A stretch of DNA of 64,000 bases from Balneola sp. EhC07 (lineage in GTDB: Bacteria; Bacteroidota; Rhodothermia; Balneolales; Balneolaceae): contig NZ_LXYG01000008.1 in NCBI RefSeq assembly GCF_001650905.1, positions 1-64,000 on the forward strand, written 5' to 3'. This document shows, in pieces, positions 58,183 to 64,000 of the stretch. The notes beneath the pieces were generated by a model. The model did not search any database. It saw nothing but the letters and a program-made list of their open reading frames with translations, and had not been told where the DNA came from. Position 1 is the first letter of the stretch, and every line of letters starts with the position of its first letter. The translations under genes and the position numbers were made by a program.

Positions 58183-58604
58183 AGTGACAGAGTTGCAAAG
58201 CAACCTTTAATTCAAAGTGTTTTCTATTTTAATGTTCTGATAAAGCTACTCATCATGCGCTCTATTTCCCGTGAGCGATCGTATAAGTTTTCAAAAATTT
58301 CTTTGGAGATGAATTCTAAGTTTTTAGCTACTTCAATTTGAGTTTGTAATTCGAATAGCGAGCCCATTGAAATGTTTACAAATCGTTTAAAGTCTCCCTG
58401 AGAATTTCTTCCAAAGCCCTCAGATATATTCGAAGGTATTGAAACTGATGATCTTCTCAACTGCGATGTTAACCCATATTTTTCTTCCTCAGGAAAAGAA
58501 GATGTAGCGCGATATATCTCAGTCACCAACTCCATGGATTGCTGCCAGATTTTTAAGTCTCGAAATGTTTTAATCATAATCACTTACTTTGTTACTGTGT
58601 CACT
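58183..58604 (-). mobile_element. IVS-like element 4: inverted repeats around a four-helix-bundle gene
   Basis: 58183-58200 and 58587-58604 (AGTGACAGAGTTGCAAAG and CTTTGTTACTGTGTCACT) are complementary at 15 of 18 positions. TTGCAAAG (58193) and CTTTGCAA (58611) add a second, shifted pairing. The left end lies 9 bp before the hydrolase start codon and the right end 17 bp after the phoH stop. Arms use the same AGTGACA words as the array at 39875 and the spacer at 47882. Confidence 0.5.
58224..58577 (-). CDS. Four-helix-bundle protein, S23/IVP family (copy 4)
   Basis: 117 aa from the ATG at 58577 (a GTG two codons upstream is also open). KTFRDLKIWQQSMELVTEIY, then FPEEEKYGLTSQLRRSSVSI with SNISEGFGR, then FVNISMGSLFELQTQIEVAK. 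It is closest to copy 3 of the phenylacetate cluster. It stands between phoH and the hydrolase gene, showing that these elements are not restricted to one pathway. Confidence 0.82.
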   Translation of the reverse strand: MIKTFRDLKIWQQSMELVTEIYRATSSFPEEEKYGLTSQLRRSSVSIPSNISEGFGRNSQGDFKRFVNISMGSLFELQTQIEVAKNLEFISKEIFENLYDRSREIERMMSSFIRTLK

Positions 58605-58621
58605 AAGATACTTTGCAACAG

Positions 58622-59569
58622 TTATGATTCAAACTTTTCGTAAGCGTTGATAATATCCTTCACCAACTTATGACGTACTACATCTTCTTCACTCAAGTAC
58701 ACAAAATCAATTCCGTCCACATCTTTTAAAATATCCTGAACTGTAATCAAACCTGACTCTTGTTTTCTGGGAAGATCGGTTTGGGTAACATCTCCGGTAA
58801 TGATCGCACGACTATTGAACCCGATTCTGGTCAGGAACATCTTCATTTGAGCATTGGTAGCATTCTGAGCTTCATCCAAGATCACAAATGCATTGTTCAA
58901 GGTTCTACCTCTCATATATGCCAATGGGGCAATTTCGATCATATTCTTGGTGAGATAATAATCGAGTTTATCGGGCTCGATCATGTCTTCCAAAGCATCA
59001 TAAAGTGGGCGAAGATAAGGATCGATCTTTTCTTTCAAGTCGCCGGGTAAGAAACCTAAACTTTCTCCGGCTTCCACTGCAGGTCTTGCAAGGATGATCT
59101 TTTTTACTCGTTGTTCCTTCATCGCTTTTACAGCAAGAGCAACAGAAGTGTATGTTTTTCCGGTTCCGGCAGGACCAATTGAAAAAAGAATATCACTTTG
59201 GTTTGATGTGGTAACGATTCGTTTCTGTCCGGGAGTTTTAGCATGAACAGGAATCCCATCATACGTATAAAGAATCAAGTCGCCTTCCTTGATATTTTTA
59301 GGAAGAGGAGTTCTGGCTTTTCTTTCACCTGATTTAAGAGTGATCAGTGTTTTAACCTCGTTTTCAGAAACAGAGCCTTTGCGATCAGCAACACCTATCA
59401 TGCCTTCAATGATATTCTTTACCAGATCAACTTCCTCGCTGGAGCCAATTACTTTAACACGATTACCACGGGCATTGATCTTCACTTCCGGGAATGATCT
59501 ATCCAGAATCTGAATATTTTTATCGTGTAATCCGAATAGTGAAACCGGGTCGGAGCCGGAAATATCCAC
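58622..59569 (-). CDS. phoH: PhoH-like ATPase
   Basis: Cytoplasmic P-loop ATPase linked to RNA metabolism. Walker A SIGPAGTGKTYTSVALAV (about 132-149); Walker B NAFVILDEAQNATNAQMKMF (about 228-247); TGDVTQTDLP near 258. An N-terminal KH-like region (about 1-85) precedes the ATPase. Start at GTG 59569 gives DISGSDPVSLFGLHDKN; the frame is open to 59647 and the upstream residues EDERTLLEQV could belong to the protein, but only CTG (59632) or ATT codons would initiate there. 315 aa as annotated. Confidence 0.9.
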   Translation of the reverse strand: MDISGSDPVSLFGLHDKNIQILDRSFPEVKINARGNRVKVIGSSEEVDLVKNIIEGMIGVADRKGSVSENEVKTLITLKSGERKARTPLPKNIKEGDLILYTYDGIPVHAKTPGQKRIVTTSNQSDILFSIGPAGTGKTYTSVALAVKAMKEQRVKKIILARPAVEAGESLGFLPGDLKEKIDPYLRPLYDALEDMIEPDKLDYYLTKNMIEIAPLAYMRGRTLNNAFVILDEAQNATNAQMKMFLTRIGFNSRAIITGDVTQTDLPRKQESGLITVQDILKDVDGIDFVYLSEEDVVRHKLVKDIINAYEKFES

Positions 59570-59659
59570 GACTTGTTCTAAGAGGGTACGTTCGTCTTCG
59601 ATGGAACTTTGAATTGAGTTAGAATTAAGCAGTAAAGATAAGAAAAATTAAGCTCGCTA

Positions 59660-60331
59660 TCAGCTTTCAAGCTTACCCATCAACTCATTAACTCTGGCTG
59701 TAATATCGTCCGCTTTAAATACACTACTGCCTGCCACAAGCACATCGGCTCCGGCTTCAGCTACTTTTTCGATATTTTTGAGCGAGACTCCACCATCTAT
59801 TTCAATTAAAAAACCATGACCACCTGCATCTCGAAGATCAGCAAGTTCCTGAAGTTTTTCATAGCTGGATTCAATAAAACTTTGTCCACCAAAGCCAGGG
59901 TTTACACTCATGATCAAAACAAGATCAACATATTCCAGAATGGGTTCGATATTGAATAAAGAGGTGGCGGGATTTACAACCACTCCTGCCATAATCCCAT
60001 GTTTCTTTATGTTTTGAATGGATCGGTGTAAATGAGGGCAGGCTTCATAATGAACCGAAATAAGATCAGCACCGGCTTGCACATAATCATCCACGAATTT
60101 ATCGGGATCTTCAATCATTAAATGAACATCCATAAAAGCTTCAGGAGCAGACTTTTTTGCCGCTTTCACGATACTTGGTCCGTAACTGATATTTGGTACA
60201 AAATGTCCATCCATGATATCACAGTGGATCCAAGTTACTCCGCCATCTACACAGTCTTTAATATCACTTCCAAGTTGAGTGAAATCTGCTGCCAGAATTG
60301 ATGGTGCCAGGATGGGAAGTTGAAAATCCAT
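59660..60331 (-). CDS. rpe: Ribulose-phosphate 3-epimerase
   Basis: Interconverts ribulose 5-phosphate and xylulose 5-phosphate. (beta/alpha)8 barrel of 223 aa: APSILAADFTQLGSDI (8-23), WIHCDIMDGHFVPNISYGPS (about 34-53) with metal His/Asp, DVHLMIEDP near 68, LIMSVNPGFGGQSF near 138-151, IEIDGGVSLKNI near 178 and the phosphate-binding GSSVFKADD. Overlaps the PASTA gene by one base. Confidence 0.95.
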   Translation of the reverse strand: MDFQLPILAPSILAADFTQLGSDIKDCVDGGVTWIHCDIMDGHFVPNISYGPSIVKAAKKSAPEAFMDVHLMIEDPDKFVDDYVQAGADLISVHYEACPHLHRSIQNIKKHGIMAGVVVNPATSLFNIEPILEYVDLVLIMSVNPGFGGQSFIESSYEKLQELADLRDAGGHGFLIEIDGGVSLKNIEKVAEAGADVLVAGSSVFKADDITARVNELMGKLES

Positions 60332-61158
60332 TAGTCTTTATTTGGTTGTGGAAGTTGTTTTGGGATCGGAGTACCGGTTGAGTCAATATTCACTACTCCA
60401 CCTTCATCAGGTTCAATTGCTTCAAAACGTTCAGAGATAACCAGATTTATAGTTTCCCCTTCTATAATTTCAGCAACGTTTGGAGTGTATTCCAGAACAG
60501 TGTTCGGAGTCACATCTTTTGTCGGGCGAAATCTTATTTCACCTAATCGGAGACCTGCTTCCCTAAGTTTTAATTGTGCCTGAGGAAGTCTTAACCCAAT
60601 AATTTCAGGAATAGTAACAATTTTATTACCCAAACCGTCACTTACAACAAGATCAATGGTGGTTCCTTTAGCAACCGTATCACCTTGGGGGATCGATTGA
60701 CGTAAGATCACATTTTTGAACCTTGAAGATTCATAACTGGTAGAGCCAACTTCCAAACCATAATTTTGTAATTGAATTTGAGCGTTTCTGATAGAAAGAC
60801 TTACCACATTCGGAACTACAACTACTGGTTTTACTTCTGTATTAACCGTGAGATAAATTTTTCGGTTTGGCTTAACAATAGTGTTGGCAGCGGGTTGTTG
60901 GTCAATTACATAGTTTGCAGGAAAAGCAGAATTAGCGCGTCTATCTGCAACTTCATATCTAAGACCAATACTTGTTAATTCTTCTTCGGCTTCTTCAAGA
61001 GTAACCCTTGTTAGATCCGGTACAGTTAACCCTTCATAGTAGTTTGTATAGCCGGGCATAACCACTTTATCAAAAAGGAGAAGAAAAAGTGAGCCGAATA
61101 GAACGAGTCCCAGAATGGAAAAATAGAATTTTTTACTTGTGAATATCCGTTTGAGCAT
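60331..61158 (-). CDS. Membrane-anchored PASTA-domain protein
   Basis: 275 aa from the ATG at 61158 (basic N-terminus LKRIFTSKKFYF); a start at 61176 is possible. One transmembrane helix (about 13-31). Three PASTA domains: about 45-112 (LTVPDLTRVTLEEAEEEL), 113-185 (VPNVVSLSIRNAQIQLQNYG) and 186-250 (IPEIIGLRLPQAQLKLREAG), then a Pro-rich tail. PASTA domains bind peptidoglycan fragments. There is no kinase domain, so it is not a PknB homologue; probably a periplasmic wall-binding protein. Confidence 0.85.
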   Translation of the reverse strand: MLKRIFTSKKFYFSILGLVLFGSLFLLLFDKVVMPGYTNYYEGLTVPDLTRVTLEEAEEELTSIGLRYEVADRRANSAFPANYVIDQQPAANTIVKPNRKIYLTVNTEVKPVVVVPNVVSLSIRNAQIQLQNYGLEVGSTSYESSRFKNVILRQSIPQGDTVAKGTTIDLVVSDGLGNKIVTIPEIIGLRLPQAQLKLREAGLRLGEIRFRPTKDVTPNTVLEYTPNVAEIIEGETINLVISERFEAIEPDEGGVVNIDSTGTPIPKQLPQPNKD

Positions 61159-61187
61159 ATTCGAAAAGTACGGCATTACAGACGATG

Positions 61188-62135
61188 TTAAAAGTGTAAG
61201 GTTAGTGAAAATGAATCAGGTCGCATCATATTTGCCGAAGCTTGTACTTGGGCGTTTTTCAGTTTTACAGAAAAGAGTGCGTCAAAGGCTGAAACTACAT
61301 GGTTTATCACTAATAGATTCAAAATGTTCCCTGCGCGACGATAATTATTGTTAAAACGGTCGGCTCGTTCTGCACCGAGTAAAAATAATGGAGATGCAAG
61401 ATCGCCTTTATTATCGTACAGATAATTATAATTTGGGTTATTCACTGCTACATTTTCAGCATAAAAATCAGACCATCCACCTTCAAATTGATAGTACTTG
61501 CTTATCAATTCATAGTATTGTTGAGAACCATATGCCGGAAGAACATGAGAAAAATCACCACTACCACAGGTACCGCAAACCAGATCGGTTTCTCTTTCAA
61601 TTTCCTGTAAGAGATTTATATTTACTCTGTTCCAGTCGTTTCGTGTATCTGAAAAGTCCGGATCCAATCCACCAACCATCGTTCGAAGTTGATCCAACTT
61701 GTCATGCGATAACCCGTTGTTGTCATAGTAGCCAATAAGCCATTGAGAATATGCAACCACACTCCATTCTTGATGAGTGAATGCTTCGTAAGCTCGCTCT
61801 TGATCTTTGGCTACATTATTTCGATTTATGTAATAGAAAATGCTAAAAGCCTCAACTGCAAGATAGACTCCTGCACGTGCCCATTTTCCATTTGCAGCCT
61901 GAGCTGAACCAGGTAAGATTGCCGAAGATAAGAATGCAACTCCGGGAACTGTCTGCTGTGCATTTATAAATCCATTTGAACTTTGCTGAAATGAAAAATC
62001 ATTGATAGACAAATCTCTTTCAGCAGGAAGATCTTCAACTTTTATAATATTACCCGCCAGATCAGATTTCAACTGTGCGAAGTTAACACCGGTGAACAGG
62101 GCAGAAATAACTAATATTAAAACCAGATTTTTCAT
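61188..62135 (-). CDS. DUF5683-type exported protein
   Basis: Family of unknown function found in Bacteroidota. Signal peptide 1-20 (KNLVLILVISALFTGVNFA). SSAILPGSAQAANGKWARAG (about 70-89) is the conserved segment, followed by a hydrophobic helix VYLAVEAFSIFYYI. The central part (about 110-260) is helical and rich in Tyr/Trp/Asp with a CGTCGSG pair. A second hydrophobic helix NILNLLVINHVVSAFDALFS precedes a beta-like C-terminus ending in LTLHF. 315 aa. Start overlaps the end of the next gene by 4 bp. Confidence 0.75.
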   Translation of the reverse strand: MKNLVLILVISALFTGVNFAQLKSDLAGNIIKVEDLPAERDLSINDFSFQQSSNGFINAQQTVPGVAFLSSAILPGSAQAANGKWARAGVYLAVEAFSIFYYINRNNVAKDQERAYEAFTHQEWSVVAYSQWLIGYYDNNGLSHDKLDQLRTMVGGLDPDFSDTRNDWNRVNINLLQEIERETDLVCGTCGSGDFSHVLPAYGSQQYYELISKYYQFEGGWSDFYAENVAVNNPNYNYLYDNKGDLASPLFLLGAERADRFNNNYRRAGNILNLLVINHVVSAFDALFSVKLKNAQVQASANMMRPDSFSLTLHF

Positions 62136-64000
62136 AGCAATTCAAAATCAAAAGTTAATCCAAAATGGAACAGGAGCTCACGTCCATAAGTAACGGAGTT
62201 ATTTCCTGTTCCTGTTACAAATTCATCAGGGAGTGTCAGTTGAAATTCATTGAATCCATATGAAGCACTTACAAAAAACTTGAGGGGAAATAAGTAATAT
62301 CCGTTCATTGCTAATCTGAGTTCAGTACCAATACCTGTTTTGAGCGAATTACTTGTTCCAAAAGGTGAATTCCATGCATTCCCAGCTTCAAAGAACACTC
62401 TGGCATAAAGTTTATCAAAAGTATAAGGGCCTGCTTGTTTCGTGATCTTTTTGAAAATTGGAAGAAAATAAGAAAGGCTTGTAAAGGCGGTTCTGTCTCC
62501 ACCCAAAGCAAAATAAGGATAGCTTCTCATTCCAAGAAACCCTCCGATGTAATCGGTGTAAAAAGAATCATTCGGGTTATTGAAATAAGCAAAACCTCTA
62601 GCTCTGGCTTGAAGAGCCTGACCGGAAGGAAGCTTGAACCCATATCGCACATGAAATTCAGTAGAATGATTCTTTGAAGTCTTGAATATTGGAATCAATG
62701 AACCATCTTCAATATCATATTCTTCCAATAATTTTCCGGGTTGATATTGGTATCGTAAGTAACCTTTCAGACCGGTAGGAGCGATATCAGCATCCGTAGT
62801 AAATTCGTAATAGTCGACCGTGTAAGAAGCAGATAAAGTAGTTCCTTTGAAATATTCTGATGAAGATCCGGTGATAAAGGATTGTAATTCATTAGAATAA
62901 AAATTGTCCGTTTCAACCCTATAAGGACTGTAACCAATTCCAAGTTCGAGCAAAGATCGTCGGCTAAGTTTACTTCTGAAATACAAATTTGCCTCCCAGA
63001 TCTGATAAGCTATATCAACATTTACAGTGTCTTTCTGAGCACATGATGTACAAGGAAATTCTTCAATTTGTAAGCCATCTTTTACGTTTCGGCGAAGATT
63101 ATACAATTCAAGAGAAACAGTAGGGGACCAACTTCTTTTTATAAAAGGGAGCCCGCGGTATTCGGCGATCAGAAAAAGATCTCTGTCTAATTCAAAAAGT
63201 CGGTTTGGTTTAAAAAATCCTCCGATGCTTTCGGCAGGAAGAGAGCCGACACCAAGCATTGCCCCACCAAAAATACTTAATTTGTCTAGCACATCACGAG
63301 AGGCAAAATAGGCACCGGGTTTTACATCCCGAAGTAAGTTCTCTCCAAGCTTACCAAATTTTCCATTTTTAATGAGAGAGCCATTACTTCCATTTAGCTT
63401 CGTATAATTATCAAATCTGATTATAGGGAAGAAAGAGAAGTCGGTAAAAGTGTCTTCGTATTCCCGGTAAGTGTAGTCGTTTTCTCCTCCCACAGTGTTT
63501 ATTTCAAAAGCATAAGATCCGGTATCTGCAATTGCATTTTCTGATGCGTTAAACTCTGAAAGGTCGTTATCATTAAAATTATTCAACTGAGAGAATGTGT
63601 CCGAATCATAATAAGTGTCAGCATCCAGATCTTTAAAACTAGGATTGTAGGAAACGTATTCCTTGTTACTACTATCTATGCTGATTTTTTTGATCTTGTA
63701 ACCATCAGACTCATATTCTGAATAAAACAGATCACCATTGCTATCTGCAAATGGCATAAAAGCTCCACCCAACACATTAGTTAGTTGTGTTTTATTTCCT
63801 GTTTTTAAAGTGAGCCTGTAAATATTAAAGATCCCATCTTCATCACCGGAATAAAATAGATACTTGCCGTCATCAGAAATCATTGGGTCACGGCTATCAG
63901 CAAAATTATCTTCTACGATCGGTGCAATAGTTTCAGAGGCGATATCATAAGCGAAAATGGAGCGATTACCTCTATCTGCGTATGCAAAATAGATGTTTTT
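62132..64000 (-). CDS. TolB-like propeller / outer-membrane beta-barrel protein (5' part outside window)
   Basis: Partial: the frame is open to the window edge at 64000, so the N-terminus is missing; at least 622 residues are present. The first visible part shows propeller repeats (MISDDGKYLFYSGDEDGIFN and SRD motif), as in TolB/PD40. The C-terminal about 400 residues alternate aromatic and polar residues with many Gly/Tyr strands, end in LLFHFGLTFDFEL, and resemble a BamA/surface-antigen-like barrel. A CTSC pair lies mid-way. An outer-membrane location is inferred. Followed by the DUF5683 gene with a 4-bp overlap. Confidence 0.75.
   Translation of the reverse strand, partial: KNIYFAYADRGNRSIFAYDIASETIAPIVEDNFADSRDPMISDDGKYLFYSGDEDGIFNIYRLTLKTGNKTQLTNVLGGAFMPFADSNGDLFYSEYESDGYKIKKISIDSSNKEYVSYNPSFKDLDADTYYDSDTFSQLNNFNDNDLSEFNASENAIADTGSYAFEINTVGGENDYTYREYEDTFTDFSFFPIIRFDNYTKLNGSNGSLIKNGKFGKLGENLLRDVKPGAYFASRDVLDKLSIFGGAMLGVGSLPAESIGGFFKPNRLFELDRDLFLIAEYRGLPFIKRSWSPTVSLELYNLRRNVKDGLQIEEFPCTSCAQKDTVNVDIAYQIWEANLYFRSKLSRRSLLELGIGYSPYRVETDNFYSNELQSFITGSSSEYFKGTTLSASYTVDYYEFTTDADIAPTGLKGYLRYQYQPGKLLEEYDIEDGSLIPIFKTSKNHSTEFHVRYGFKLPSGQALQARARGFAYFNNPNDSFYTDYIGGFLGMRSYPYFALGGDRTAFTSLSYFLPIFKKITKQAGPYTFDKLYARVFFEAGNAWNSPFGTSNSLKTGIGTELRLAMNGYYLFPLKFFVSASYGFNEFQLTLPDEFVTGTGNNSVTYGRELLFHFGLTFDFELL

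Overview
The window looks like a chromosomal segment of a marine Bacteroidota-type bacterium, most likely Balneolota (Balneola/Gracilimonas-like). This is inferred from moderate-to-low GC, a mraZ-to-ftsZ cluster without murF, an FtsI that carries PASTA domains, families typical of this group (DUF5683, DUF3667, two-component beta-propeller/HisKA_2 sensors, M61 peptidase, TolB-like propeller-amidohydrolase) and many short palindromic intergenic repeats. I could not run a database search, so the taxon is an inference.

Layout. 1-17058 holds mixed metabolic and signalling genes: acyl-CoA dehydrogenase, a zinc-less sirtuin and an SGNH hydrolase in one operon, an SDR, a HisC-like aminotransferase followed by a fused E1 alpha/beta 2-oxoacid dehydrogenase, two orphan HisKA_2 sensor kinases that both appear to start with TTG, a DUF3667 protein and a large propeller-amidohydrolase. 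17063-31586 (minus strand) is a phenylacetate degradation cluster read paaA-B-C-D-(117 aa exported protein)-G-(DUF4260)-H-I-J-Y-(four paralogous unknown genes)-Z-enoyl-CoA hydratase. A FitAB-type toxin-antitoxin pair sits antisense inside it. 31959-34331 (plus strand) carries hppD and hmgA of tyrosine catabolism, so aromatic acid degradation is concentrated here. paaE, paaK, maiA and fumarylacetoacetase are not in the window.

34332-38072 is accessory DNA: an orphan exported-protein gene without a normal start codon, a second copy of the last 267 bp of hmgA, and an AT-rich two-gene unit (PHP-domain/ABC-type ATPase plus a small partner) that resembles a defence module. An M61 peptidase follows, bracketed by two copies of a palindromic repeat and ending in a 25-bp tandem array. 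40370-55995 is the whole division and cell-wall cluster on the minus strand, mraZ-rsmH-ftsL-ftsI-murE-mraY-murD-ftsW-murG-murC-ftsQ-ftsA-ftsZ, with a recognisable promoter, three 10-bp-spaced MraZ boxes and a terminator after ftsZ. 56583-64000 holds purine nucleoside phosphorylase, a metallo-beta-lactamase-fold hydrolase, phoH, rpe, a PASTA protein, a DUF5683 protein and a truncated propeller/outer-membrane protein.

The most unusual feature is a set of four small four-helix-bundle (S23/IVP-like) genes. Three lie between phenylacetate genes and one lies between the hydrolase and phoH. Each is enclosed by its own pair of inverted repeats (12/12, 26/30, 21/24 and 15/18 matching bases), and the arms differ from element to element. 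This is the architecture of 23S rRNA intervening sequences, but here within mRNA operons. At least six gene-less inverted-repeat pairs of the same style occupy other spacers. Other points of interest are the four-gene tandem family of unknown function, the hmgA end duplication with 22 synonymous and no non-synonymous differences, and a 21-bp palindrome upstream of paaA.
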